Position numbers and translations under genes: made by a program. Shown piece by piece: positions 1 through 8,268 of a DNA stretch of 64,000 nt. Where the stretch lies: NCBI GenBank assembly GCA_964618115.1, contig CAZTZI010000097.1:23912-87911 (forward strand), in the 5' to 3' direction. Position 1 is the stretch's first letter, and each line of letters starts with the position of its first letter. This stretch comes from VXNF01 sp964618115 (lineage in GTDB: Bacteria; Actinomycetota; Acidimicrobiia; Acidimicrobiales; CATQHL01). A model generated the notes under the pieces. That model ran no database searches. It saw only the letters and a program-made list of their open reading frames with translations, and was not told the DNA's origin.

Positions 1-404
1 CGGGCCCGGTCGTCGCCGTGCCGCTCGGGATCGGCACCGTATTCCTCGAGCCAGCGCAGGATCTCCGGTTCGGCACGCGAGAGGTCCACCGAGGACGCAA
101 GAAGTTCCAGAACCATCCGGCGCGCCGCCCGCACCCGCTCGGTGCCGGTGTGGATGTTCATGCCCTCGTCGATCCGGCGCGAACAGGCGGGGACCAGGGT
201 GCGCGCACCCTCCAGCTCCACGACGCAGACCCGGCAGGCGTTGACAGGAGTGATCGTCGGGGCCCAGCAGATGGTCGGCACTTCCGGACCGGCGGCGCGG
301 CAGACGTCCAGGATCGTGCTGCCCTCGGGGGCCGCGTGCTCGACCCCGTCCACCTGCACCGTGACCTTGCGGCGGGGAAGCCCCACCGGCACGGGAGCGC
401 TCAT
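1..404 (-). CDS. NuoG/HoxU-like 2Fe-2S protein, 3' part beyond window edge
   Basis: The first 134 residues of a gene that runs off the left edge. Four cysteines at residues 46, 57, 60 and 74 give C-x10-C-x2-C-x13-C, the [2Fe-2S] ferredoxin signature at the N-terminus of NuoG, HoxU and NAD-dependent formate dehydrogenase alpha subunits. The ATG overlaps the stop of the upstream NuoE-NuoF fusion by 4 nt (ATGA), so the two are translated together and very likely form one complex: the diaphorase passes electrons between NAD(H) and this cluster. Whether the missing part adds 4Fe-4S clusters or a molybdopterin domain cannot be seen. A small HoxU-type subunit or a full FdsA-type formate dehydrogenase are both possible. 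Confidence 0.75.
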   Translation of the reverse strand, partial: MSAPVPVGLPRRKVTVQVDGVEHAAPEGSTILDVCRAAGPEVPTICWAPTITPVNACRVCVVELEGARTLVPACSRRIDEGMNIHTGTERVRAARRMVLELLASSVDLSRAEPEILRWLEEYGADPERHGDDRA

Positions 405-2191
405 CGGACCGCTCCCCCGGCGGAGGTGGCCGGCACGCCGGCCAGGAGCCCCAACCGCAATGCCGACGTGACCGCCGAGGCCGCCGTATGGCCGAGGCCG
501 CAGATCGAGGCGTCTCCCATCACGTCCGCCAGATCGTCGAGCAGTCCGGCGTCGCCCGGCAGTGCCGAGCCGTTCCGGAGACGGACGATCGTCTCGTTCT
601 GGCGCACGGTTCCCACGCGACACGGCACGCACTGCCCGCAGGACTCGTCCCGGAAGAAGGCGGTGATCCGCTCGACGATGTCGCCGATGTCAACTGCGCT
701 GTCGAACACCGTGACCGCTCCCGACCCCAGGGTCAGGCCGGCCGTCCGGACGTCCTCGAAGGTCAGTGGCACGTCCGCGGCGTCGGGAGACACGAACACT
801 CCCGCCGCGCCACCGAGCAGCACCGAGCCATCGGTGCCCGGTGCCCCGGCGAACTCCAGCAGCTCGCCGAGCCGGATGCCGAACGGCACCTCGTAGACGC
901 CCGGGCGCGACACGCTCCCCGCCACCGAGAAGAGCTTGGTACCGGGGCTCTCGGCAGTGCCCACATCGCCGAAGGCCCGGGCCCCGCTGTTGAGGATCAC
1001 CGGCACGTTGTGCAGCGTCTCGACGTTGTTCACCACCGTGGGCCGGCCGAACAGCCCGACATCGGTGGGGAACGGCGGCTTCGACCGGGGCTCGCCGCGG
1101 TATCCCTCGAGGGAGTTGAACAGTGCCGTCTCCTCCCCGCAGATGTAGGCACCCGCACCCCGGCGGACCTCCATGTCGAACTGCAGGCCGCTGCCCATCA
1201 CGTCGGCGCCGAGCAGCCCGCGGCGCCGGGCCTGCTCGATGGCGTGCGCCACCCGCTCCTCGGCCTCCGGGTACTCGCCGCGGATGTAGACATAGCCCTT
1301 GGTGGCACCCACGGTCACCGCCGCGATCGTCATCGACTCGACCAACGCGTACGGATCGCCTTCCATCAGCACGCGGTCCTTGAACGTCCCGGGCTCGGAT
1401 TCGTCGGCGTTGCAGACCACATAGCGCTGCCGGCGCGCCGAAGCCGCCACGGCCCGCCATTTCACTCCGGTCGGGAACGCCGCCCCTCCCCTGCCGCGCA
1501 GACCCGAGTCGGCGATCTCGCGCAGGACGGCCTCCGGCCCCAGCGCCAGCGCGGTCCGCAGCGCGCTGTACCCGCCGTGCGCCCGGTAGTCCTCCAGGCT
1601 GGCCGGATCCACGATCCCGATTCGCCCGGTCAGCCAGGCGGGACCCGATGCGACCACGTGCGGCGTCCTGGGTTCGGTCACGGCGGCGAGCGCCTCGGCA
1701 ACCGAGCCGGAGGCGGTCCAGCGAGCCGGCTCCACTCCGGCGCGCTGCACGAACAGCGCCGGGGCGCGGTCGCACTGGCCGAGGCACGGACTGGGGTGCA
1801 CCGCGACGGTCTCGCTGCCGGTGTGCAGGATCGGCCCTGCGCTCTGATCGGCGTCGCCGACGCCGGGGGCGAGCCGGCAGGCGATGTCATCGCAGGCGTG
1901 CACCACGGTTTCGGGACCCGCCTCGGTGCGCAGCAGCGCGTAGAACGTGACGACGCCGAATGCCTCGGCGCGTGGCACCTCGAGACGCTCGCACAGCTCC
2001 CCCAGCGCCTCGGGACTGATCCAACCCACCCCGTCCTGCAGCGCGTGCAGCGCCGGCAGCAGGAGGTGGCGGCGGTCGGGTCCTCGCCGGATCACCCGCG
2101 TGTCGACATCGTCGTGGTGGGGCCCGACGGCGGCGTCCAGAACACGAATCTCCGCCGGCGTCGGCGCGCCGATCGAGGATCTCGACTCCAT
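401..2191 (-). CDS. NuoE-NuoF fusion diaphorase subunit (FMN, 2Fe-2S, 4Fe-4S)
   Basis: 596 aa. Residues about 40-170 are a NuoE/HoxE-type thioredoxin-fold domain with cysteines at 100, 105, 136 and 140 (C-x4-C and C-x3-C) for a [2Fe-2S] cluster. Residues about 190-590 are NuoF/HoxF-like, with the glycine-rich motif GRGGAAFPTG at 233-242, a NADH/FMN region around 258-300, and a [4Fe-4S] site at C518, C521, C524 and C564. Such fusions are the NAD(H)-oxidising module of formate dehydrogenases and hydrogenases, and occasionally of other redox enzymes. The start is supported by TAGGCT 6 nt before the ATG (leaderless-type promoter), which suggests transcription independent of the molybdenum hydroxylase genes upstream. 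The stop overlaps the next gene (ATGA). Which dehydrogenase it serves is unclear; the formate dehydrogenase catalytic subunit in this window lies 11 kb away. Confidence 0.85.
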   Translation of the reverse strand: MESRSSIGAPTPAEIRVLDAAVGPHHDDVDTRVIRRGPDRRHLLLPALHALQDGVGWISPEALGELCERLEVPRAEAFGVVTFYALLRTEAGPETVVHACDDIACRLAPGVGDADQSAGPILHTGSETVAVHPSPCLGQCDRAPALFVQRAGVEPARWTASGSVAEALAAVTEPRTPHVVASGPAWLTGRIGIVDPASLEDYRAHGGYSALRTALALGPEAVLREIADSGLRGRGGAAFPTGVKWRAVAASARRQRYVVCNADESEPGTFKDRVLMEGDPYALVESMTIAAVTVGATKGYVYIRGEYPEAEERVAHAIEQARRRGLLGADVMGSGLQFDMEVRRGAGAYICGEETALFNSLEGYRGEPRSKPPFPTDVGLFGRPTVVNNVETLHNVPVILNSGARAFGDVGTAESPGTKLFSVAGSVSRPGVYEVPFGIRLGELLEFAGAPGTDGSVLLGGAAGVFVSPDAADVPLTFEDVRTAGLTLGSGAVTVFDSAVDIGDIVERITAFFRDESCGQCVPCRVGTVRQNETIVRLRNGSALPGDAGLLDDLADVMGDASICGLGHTAASAVTSALRLGLLAGVPATSAGGAVR

Positions 2192-2197
2192 CGTGCC

Positions 2198-2203
2198 AGC
2201 CTA
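2198..2203 (-). promoter_or_regulatory. -10 box of a leaderless-type promoter for the diaphorase gene
   Basis: TAGGCT (TAnnnT) ends 6 nt before the ATG at 2191, so the predicted transcript starts at or next to the start codon. No convincing -35 box is visible. Confidence 0.4.
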
Positions 2204-2258
2204 GGAGTGCGGCTCGGTCACGCAGAGTCGGCGCCGCGGATCCGGGAGAAGACCCTCC

Positions 2259-4649
2259 TCAGGCGGCTGAGTGCCGTCGCAGCAGGTCTCGCAGGCGCGG
2301 TGGGCTGAGGTTGGCCTGCGTGATGGGCACCCCCAGCGGCTTCAACGCGTCGTGCACCGCCGCGGCGAGCGCCGCCGGCACCACGATGAGCGCCCCCTCA
2401 CCCGCACCGCGGTAGCCGCCGATCAGATCCGAGGGCGTCTCCCGGTGGATGATCTTCGGCTCCACGACGTCCCCGAACGTCGGGATCGCGTAGTCCAGCA
2501 GCGTCGTCGTGAGCGGCTGCCCGTTCTCGTCGTAATGCAGTTCCTCGAAGAACGTCTGTCCGACAGCCTGCATGACCGCACCGTGGATCTGCCCGTCGAG
2601 TATCACCTGGTTCATCACGGTCCCGCAGTCGTGCACGATCGTGAGGTCACCCACGCTCACCACGCCGGTGGCGGGATCCACCTCCACGACCGCGGCCGCA
2701 GCGGCGGTGGCATAGGTGGCGGCCACGTTCATCTTGCCGCGCTCGTCGGGGAAGGGGCTCGTGTTGAACGAGTCGTAGCCCACGATGACCGACAGGCCCG
2801 GGTCCATGCCCGGTGGCAGCAGGAAGGTGTGGAGGTACGCCGCCGAAGCGATCTGGGCGAACGGGATCGCCGCCTCGCCCAGGCGGAAGAAGCCGTCGGA
2901 AACGGTGATCTGATCGGCGGGCGCGTCCAGCAGTCCGGCGGCGATGGCGACCATCTTGTCGCGCACCTGGCGCGCCGCCTTGATGACCGCACCACCGCCC
3001 ATGACGACTGAACGGCTGCCCCAGGTGCCGCTGCCGTAGGGCAGGACCCCGGTGTCGCCGTCGCTGACGGTGACGTCCTCGGCGCTGATGCCCAGTTCGT
3101 CCGCGGCCGCCTTGGCGAAGATGGTCTCGTGGCCCTGACCCTGGGACTTGGTGCCGACGACCACGTTCACCTTGCCGTCGGGTTGTACGGCGAGCATCGC
3201 CATCTCGTAGACGCCGAACTGCCCTGCCAGACCATGGATGTTGGGAGCGGTGGCCTCGACCATCTGCGCGATCCCCACCCCGACGAGACGGTCCTCCGCC
3301 CGCGCCTCGTCGCGCCGCTTGCAGGCTGCGTCGTAGTCAGCCCCCTCGACCAGGTCCGAGAGTTGGTCATGGAAGCTGCCACAGTCCAGTACGGCGCCGG
3401 TGGCCGTCACGTAGGGCCGTTGCTCGTCGGGGATCATGTTGATCCGGCGCATGGTCACGGGGTCGATGCCGAGCTTCTCGCCCACCAGGTCCAGCACACG
3501 CTCGATCAGGAAGACGGCCTGCCCCTGGCCGTAGCCGCGGTAGGCGCCCATCGGTGCCTTGTTGGTCGCCACGCAGCGCAATTCGAAGGCGTAGTCCTGC
3601 AGGTCGTAGCAGTTCGGCACGATGGCCGTGGTGACGATGGCGGGCCCGGCGCCCAGGACGTAGAGCTCCGGCGATCCGACGTCGGCGATGATCTCGGCGC
3701 GCAGCCCGAGGATCCGCCCGTCGTTGCGGTACGCCGCCTCCACGTTGTGCACCTGCTGGCGCGAGTGCACACTGGCGGTGAGACTCTCGGTGCGGTCCTG
3801 CTTCCAGACGACCGGGTGGCGAACCCGCATCGCCAGCACCGCCACCAGCGCCTCCTCGCGCACCATGTGGACCTTGTTGCCGAAGCCGCCCCCCATGTCG
3901 GGCGCCACGACTCGAATCTTGGCCTCACTCAGTCCGGTGATCTCGGCGAGCACGGTGCGCAGGAAGTGCGGGATCTGGGTCGAGGCATACAGCACCAGGC
4001 GACCCGTTGCGGAGTCGAACTCCCCGAGTGCACCGTGGCCGTCCAGCGGCAGACCGATGATGCGGTGGTGCGTGAACTTCTCACGCAGCACGCCGTCGGC
4101 GTTGGCGAACGCCGTCTCGGTGTCGCCGTGGGGGCCCGGGATGTACAGGAAGACGTTGTCGCCCCAGTCCTCGTAGAGCTGCGGCGCGTCGGCATCCAGC
4201 CCCGCTTCCACGTCGCTGACGGCCGGCAGCTCCTCGTAGTCGACCTCGATGAGCTCGAGGGCGTCCTCGGCGATGTAGCGGCTGTCGGCGACCACGGCTG
4301 CGACCGGCTCGCCCACGAAACGCGCCTTGTCGGTGGCGAGAACCGACCAGTTGAGCTGGCGCAGCGTCGGGATCGCTTCCAGGTGGTGGCTGAACGTGCC
4401 GGTGTCGGCGGCCAGTTCGGTTCCCGTAAAGGCCCCGATGACTCCAGGCAGCGTCAGGGCGCCCGAGACGTCCACATCACGGATCCGGGCGTGGGCCAGC
4501 GGGCTCCGCAGGATGGCGATGTGCTTCAGGTCCGGTCTCTGGACGTCACCCAGATACTCGCCCCGGCCGCAGAGCAGCCGGGTGTCCTCGCGGCGGAAGG
4601 TTCCCGTGGTGGTCTCCGGCGGTGCCACCGGCGGCGCTGCGACGGTCAT
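2259..4649 (-). CDS. Xanthine dehydrogenase-family molybdenum hydroxylase, large (Moco) subunit
   Basis: 796 aa, the usual length of the large subunit. It binds molybdopterin and hydroxylates a carbon next to N or C=O, with electrons leaving through the 2Fe-2S and FAD partner subunits. Seen: the MGGGFGNK loop near residue 256, AYRGYGQGQA near 368, and GAGEGA near 750 carrying the catalytic Glu. The active-site loop is AYRG and not the AYxCSFR of form I CO dehydrogenase, so a CoxL call is not supported; the substrate is unknown. The ATG overlaps the small-subunit stop (ATGA). A much longer frame is open upstream, but it overlaps the small subunit and is not used. Confidence 0.88.
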   Translation of the reverse strand: MTVAAPPVAPPETTTGTFRREDTRLLCGRGEYLGDVQRPDLKHIAILRSPLAHARIRDVDVSGALTLPGVIGAFTGTELAADTGTFSHHLEAIPTLRQLNWSVLATDKARFVGEPVAAVVADSRYIAEDALELIEVDYEELPAVSDVEAGLDADAPQLYEDWGDNVFLYIPGPHGDTETAFANADGVLREKFTHHRIIGLPLDGHGALGEFDSATGRLVLYASTQIPHFLRTVLAEITGLSEAKIRVVAPDMGGGFGNKVHMVREEALVAVLAMRVRHPVVWKQDRTESLTASVHSRQQVHNVEAAYRNDGRILGLRAEIIADVGSPELYVLGAGPAIVTTAIVPNCYDLQDYAFELRCVATNKAPMGAYRGYGQGQAVFLIERVLDLVGEKLGIDPVTMRRINMIPDEQRPYVTATGAVLDCGSFHDQLSDLVEGADYDAACKRRDEARAEDRLVGVGIAQMVEATAPNIHGLAGQFGVYEMAMLAVQPDGKVNVVVGTKSQGQGHETIFAKAAADELGISAEDVTVSDGDTGVLPYGSGTWGSRSVVMGGGAVIKAARQVRDKMVAIAAGLLDAPADQITVSDGFFRLGEAAIPFAQIASAAYLHTFLLPPGMDPGLSVIVGYDSFNTSPFPDERGKMNVAATYATAAAAAVVEVDPATGVVSVGDLTIVHDCGTVMNQVILDGQIHGAVMQAVGQTFFEELHYDENGQPLTTTLLDYAIPTFGDVVEPKIIHRETPSDLIGGYRGAGEGALIVVPAALAAAVHDALKPLGVPITQANLSPPRLRDLLRRHSAA

Positions 4650-5119
4650 GACTGTGCCTCGGTGGTGCCGGCGAGGGCTTCCAGCGCGCTGACGATGTTG
4701 ATGTAGCCGGTGCAGCGGCAGAGATTGCCCGACATCCAGTCCACGATTTCGTCCCGGCTCGGGTGCGGGTCGGTCTCGAACATCTCCAGCGCCGTGAGGA
4801 TCATGCCCGGCGTGCAATAGCCGCACTGCAGACCGTGGTGGGTCGACAGCGCCTGCTGGATCGGATGCAACGCTCCCGGCGACCCGATTCCTTCGATGGT
4901 GCGGACCTCGGCGCCGGCTGCCTGGACGGTGAACATGAGGCAGGACCGCACGCTGTCTCCGTTGACCAGGACCGTACAGGCGCCGCAGGCGCCCTGTTCG
5001 CAGGCTGCGTGAGCCCCTTTCATGGAGAGGCGGTCCCGGATCGTGTCGAGCAGCAACTCGCGCGGCTCGACGTCGACCTCCGCGGCCTCACCGTTGAGCG
5101 AGAACCTGACAGCCGTCAT
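4646..5119 (-). CDS. Molybdenum hydroxylase small subunit, two [2Fe-2S] clusters
   Basis: 157 aa, full length for the family. The plant-type ferredoxin cluster is bound by C40, C45, C48 and C60, and the second alpha-helical cluster by C99, C102, C134 and C136 (GYCTPG and LCRCTGY). It carries electrons from the Mo site of the large subunit to the FAD subunit. It lies between the two, in the order FAD, 2Fe-2S, Mo, and overlaps the large-subunit start by 4 nt. The strong ribosome-binding site upstream (AAGGAGG, 5143-5149) is 23 nt from this ATG but only 6 nt from a six-residue minigene whose stop overlaps this ATG; translation may therefore be coupled. Confidence 0.9.
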   Translation of the reverse strand: MTAVRFSLNGEAAEVDVEPRELLLDTIRDRLSMKGAHAACEQGACGACTVLVNGDSVRSCLMFTVQAAGAEVRTIEGIGSPGALHPIQQALSTHHGLQCGYCTPGMILTALEMFETDPHPSRDEIVDWMSGNLCRCTGYINIVSALEALAGTTEAQS

Positions 5120-5136
5120 GACGTTCGGTTCCTCAT
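5116..5136 (-). other. Six-codon minigene ahead of the 2Fe-2S subunit
   Basis: ATG at 5136 encodes Met-Arg-Asn-Arg-Thr-Ser and stops with TGA overlapping the ATG of the 2Fe-2S subunit. An ideal AAGGAGG lies 6 nt before this ATG. This could be a translational coupling device or a chance arrangement. Confidence 0.3.
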
Positions 5137-5169
5137 GCCGTTCCTCCTTGTCGTGATCGGCGCCCGCAC

Positions 5170-6051
5170 TCAGCCGCGGCCAGGCGATCCAGCTCGCCCC
5201 CAGGCTCTTCGCACGGCATCGCTGGCGAGCACGGCGGCGAGCTCGCGGCGATATTCCGCCGAGCCGTGCACGTCGCCGGACGGATGCGACGCCGCCGCCA
5301 CCCGTCTTCCCAGTTCGCCCGCTCCACTGTCGGTCAGAGCGGACTCGCCCAGCAGGAACTCCCCCGCCGCGCTGAGATCGGTCGGGGTGGGGCCGAGACC
5401 GCAGCCGGCGACTCGCAGCGAGTCACACGTCCCGCCCGCGCCGCGGTGCAGGATGACGGCCACACCCGCAGTGGCGAAGTCGCCGTGGCGGAGGACGAAC
5501 TCCGAGAACGCGCCGCCGTCGCCCTCGCTGTGCGCGGGAATCTCCACGGCGACCAGCAACTCGGAGGGCTCGAGGCTGGTCGTGAAGGGCCCCGCAAAGA
5601 GTTCAGCAGCGGGAATGGTCCGCTCACCAGCGGTGCTGCTGGCGACCACCTGCCCGCCCAGCGCCACCAGTAGTGCCGGCAGCTCCGCCACGGGATCGGC
5701 GTGGGCGATGCTGCCGCCGATCGTGCCCCGATTGCGGATCCCGATGTGGCCGATGAGCCCGGCCGTCTCGGCCACGATCGGCGCTTGCATGCGTACTGCC
5801 GGATCGGTCTCCAGAAAGCGGTGGCGGCACATCGCGCCGAACCGCAGCGTGCCGTTGCGGGCCTCGAGACCCGACAGCGCCCCCACGCCGTTCACATCCA
5901 CGAGCAGGCTCGGACGCGCCAGGCGCAGATTCATCAGCGGCACCAGGCTCTGCCCGCCTGCCAGTATCCGGGCGTCCTCGGTTTCGGCGAGCGCCTCGGC
6001 GGCCTCGGCGACCGACTCCACGGCGACGTATTCGAATCGTGCGGGTTTCAC
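5170..6051 (-). CDS. Molybdenum hydroxylase medium subunit, FAD-binding (CoxM/XdhB type)
   Basis: 293 aa, typical of the FAD subunit. The N-terminal part has the flavin-binding AGGQSLVPLMNLR segment near residues 32-44, and the second FAD motif TIGGSIAHADP lies near 110-120. It takes electrons from the 2Fe-2S subunit and passes them to an unknown acceptor. The start is GTG with a clear AGGAG 7 nt upstream. It is 45 nt downstream of the Rieske oxygenase gene and 50 nt upstream of the 2Fe-2S subunit, so all four are likely one transcript. Confidence 0.88.
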   Translation of the reverse strand: MKPARFEYVAVESVAEAAEALAETEDARILAGGQSLVPLMNLRLARPSLLVDVNGVGALSGLEARNGTLRFGAMCRHRFLETDPAVRMQAPIVAETAGLIGHIGIRNRGTIGGSIAHADPVAELPALLVALGGQVVASSTAGERTIPAAELFAGPFTTSLEPSELLVAVEIPAHSEGDGGAFSEFVLRHGDFATAGVAVILHRGAGGTCDSLRVAGCGLGPTPTDLSAAGEFLLGESALTDSGAGELGRRVAAASHPSGDVHGSAEYRRELAAVLASDAVRRAWGRAGSPGRG

Positions 6052-6096
6052 CTTGTCGCTCCTATCCCTCCCTCGCAGGCGCCGCGGCCTGGTCGG

Positions 6097-7266
6097 CTAG
6101 CCGGCATCCGACGGCCAGTGCCGCTCGTAGCGCGTGACCAGCCAGCGGTTGAACTGCGCCAGGGTTTCCTCTTGCCAGGAGTAGCGACCGCGTGGTGCGA
6201 ACACCGAGTTCAAGCCCTTCTGCACCATGCGGTCTGCGTAGACATCCTGCACGTTGAAATTATCAACCCCTTGCTCGGCCTGCTCGAAGAGGTACTCGAA
6301 CATGGGATCGGCCAGTGCCGAGGCCTCGAAGCAATAGCCGATGTTGATGGTGATCTCCCCAGGCCCCTCAGGACTGATGATGAAGTAGGCGATCTCGTCC
6401 GGCACGATCGCCAGAGACAGCGTCGGCGGGATCAAGACGAATGACCCGCGACGTCGCTGCGCCTCGGTCAGGTTGGCAAAGACAGGGAGAATGCACTTCT
6501 TCGTGGGGTTGAACGAGCCGTCGATGTCGGTGAAGTGCTGGATCCGGCCAATCGCCCCATCGTCGGGATCCCAGGTCAGATAGTCGTTGAGGTGGCTGGG
6601 GGCAAATGTCTGGAGGGGTCCGTGCAGCCGGCTGGCATGGTAGGGGTCATTGAAGTTCTCCATCATGACCTTCCAGTTCCACGGCAGGTTCGGGAGCGTC
6701 TTCCCCTCCCGGGTCACCGTCTCCGGTAGCCCGTAGTTCTCCAAGATCTCATCGATCTTCACCAGAGTCGGTCCCAGCGGGCGGGCGTCCGGATCGAAGT
6801 TGCAGAACACGAATCCCTGCCACACCTCGGTTCGCAGACACGGCAGACCATGATCCGACTTGTCGAATCCCACAGCGCGCTCCATCGCCGGTGCACCAAG
6901 AAGCGTCCCGTCCAAACCGTAGGACCAGTGGTGGTAGGGGCACGTGAAACGCCTAGTGCTGCCCGAGCCCTCGGCCAACACCATTCCCCTGTGCTGACAA
7001 ACGGCGGAGATGACGCCGAGTTCGCCATCACCGTCCCGCAACAGGATCAGAGGCTCCCCGGCGATCGTGATGCAACGGAAATCCCCCGGTGCGGACACCT
7101 GATCCGCGCGCCCAACGCACAACCACTCCCGTTGGAAGACGGACTTCCGCTCGAACTCGTAGAACTCCTGGGAGGTGTAGATCACGGGCGGCAGTAGGCA
7201 CGCCTCGTTGACCGTGGTGACCGACGCGGCAAACGAGTCCCGGAGTTGCTGCGTCAGCACGCTCAT
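6097..7266 (-). CDS. Rieske non-heme iron ring-hydroxylating oxygenase, alpha subunit
   Basis: 389 aa. The Rieske [2Fe-2S] centre is C90-x-H92 and C109-x2-H112 (CQH and CPYHH). The mononuclear iron site is N204-x2-D207-x-YH210-x4-H215. These enzymes hydroxylate aromatic rings or demethylate N- or O-methyl groups using a reductase. No matching ferredoxin or reductase gene of the usual kind is next to it, but a molybdenum hydroxylase and a NADH diaphorase follow on the same strand. The start at 7266 has AAGGAGG 8 nt upstream; a longer reading would start before that site. The substrate cannot be read from sequence. Confidence 0.88.
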   Translation of the reverse strand: MSVLTQQLRDSFAASVTTVNEACLLPPVIYTSQEFYEFERKSVFQREWLCVGRADQVSAPGDFRCITIAGEPLILLRDGDGELGVISAVCQHRGMVLAEGSGSTRRFTCPYHHWSYGLDGTLLGAPAMERAVGFDKSDHGLPCLRTEVWQGFVFCNFDPDARPLGPTLVKIDEILENYGLPETVTREGKTLPNLPWNWKVMMENFNDPYHASRLHGPLQTFAPSHLNDYLTWDPDDGAIGRIQHFTDIDGSFNPTKKCILPVFANLTEAQRRRGSFVLIPPTLSLAIVPDEIAYFIISPEGPGEITINIGYCFEASALADPMFEYLFEQAEQGVDNFNVQDVYADRMVQKGLNSVFAPRGRYSWQEETLAQFNRWLVTRYERHWPSDAG

Positions 7267-7846
7267 GTAGCAACCCTCCTTCCGACGATGCGCTTCGCCC
7301 GCCAAGGCTCCGCCACGAGGGCATTATTGTCCCCGGCTGCGTGCCACACAATCGGGGCGCCGAAACACCGGCCGCGCCGTCGCGGTGCCGGCGAGCAGCG
7401 TCCGGCGCGAGACGGCCCTCCGCGCGCCGGGGGCTATGAACTTCATTCACGTGTACTGATGATCTGACAGACCGATGGCCCGGGAGTACGATGCGCTCCG
7501 GCCCGAGGTGTGACAACGGAGTCCTCCGATGGTTCGCGATGCCGGGCGGACGAGGAGCAGGCCGGCCTCGACCTGCCGGCGCACGGTGAGCGAGGCTACG
7601 ACCTGTAGCGATCCGGCCGATGGCGGGAATCGCCGGGACACCGGAAATCCTTCGAGTGATCGGAGTAATGCGCGACTAGTCTCCGAGGCGAGAGGCCGAA
7701 TTGCGGGGACGGCGGAGAACGGGGCTATCGTTCTGCTGCGCACACCGCTGCGGGCACACGGTCTCCTGGCAGGGCTAGATTGTCGGGGCGCCCTTGAATG
7801 GCGCCGCGCAGCGGGGAACGATGAGATCGGCAGATAAGGAGCAGCG
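7267..7846. other. 580-nt divergent intergenic region
   Basis: This gap separates the minus-strand redox operon from the plus-strand signalling operon and must hold both promoters. Beyond the candidate promoter at 7323-7351 and the AAGGAG ribosome-binding site at 7836-7841, I see no convincing gene. Frames of about 100 codons exist in it but are Arg- and Ser-rich with no recognisable domain. Confidence 0.5.
7323..7351 (-). promoter_or_regulatory. Candidate promoter of the Rieske/molybdenum hydroxylase operon
   Basis: On the minus strand TTGTGT (7346-7351), a 17-nt spacer and AATAAT (7323-7328) resemble a sigma-70-type promoter. The -10 box lies 56 nt before the ATG at 7266. Confidence 0.4.
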
Positions 7847-8188
7847 ATGATGGAAGTCACTTCCGAACGGCGGGGCACAGCGGTGATCATCAATACCGAG
7901 GGCCGAGTCGACGGATCCAACGCCAGCGACTTTCAGGACGCTTTGGAGGGGGCCATCGGCGCCGACGACAACTCGGTGATCCTGAACCTCGCGCAGCTCG
8001 ATTACATCAGCAGCGCCGGCCTGCGGATCATCCTTCTCAGCGCCAAGAATCTCCGCCAGCGCGACGTCAGTTTCGCCATCTGCTCGCTGTCGCCCTCGGT
8101 CCACGAACTCTTCATCATCAGCGGATTCGATCAGATCATCGCTATCCACAGCTCGCCGGACACCGCCCTGGCCGCGCTAGAAGGCTGA
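7847..8188 (+). CDS. STAS-domain anti-sigma factor antagonist (RsbV/SpoIIAA-like)
   Basis: 113 aa, a single STAS domain. The phosphorylatable serine region is DYISSAGLR at residues 52-60, where S55 or S56 would be phosphorylated by the partner kinase and dephosphorylated by the PP2C phosphatase. Those two partners are encoded just downstream (8269-9438 and 9402-9860), giving a complete partner-switching set. AAGGAG at 7836-7841 serves either of two adjacent ATG codons (7847 or 7850). Confidence 0.88.
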   Translation: MMEVTSERRGTAVIINTEGRVDGSNASDFQDALEGAIGADDNSVILNLAQLDYISSAGLRIILLSAKNLRQRDVSFAICSLSPSVHELFIISGFDQIIAIHSSPDTALAALEG

Positions 8189-8268
8189 CCGGTCACGCCT
8201 CCGGACCACGCGGACGGGCCATACCGAAGCAACGCCGCGAACGCGCGCGCCGGGGAATCGGGAACGCG

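Noticed and set aside
488..2308. Long plus-strand frame opposite the diaphorase gene
   Set aside because: It is His/Arg/Gly-rich antisense frame in GC-rich DNA; the minus strand carries clear domain motifs.
2259..6051. Aerobic CO dehydrogenase (coxSML)
   Set aside because: The large subunit has AYRGYGQ in the active-site region and not AYxCSFR of form I; a general molybdenum hydroxylase is the safer call.
7529..7837. 102-codon ORF in the 580-nt divergent gap
   Set aside because: No ribosome-binding site or leaderless-type box at its start, Arg/Ser-rich composition, no recognisable domain.
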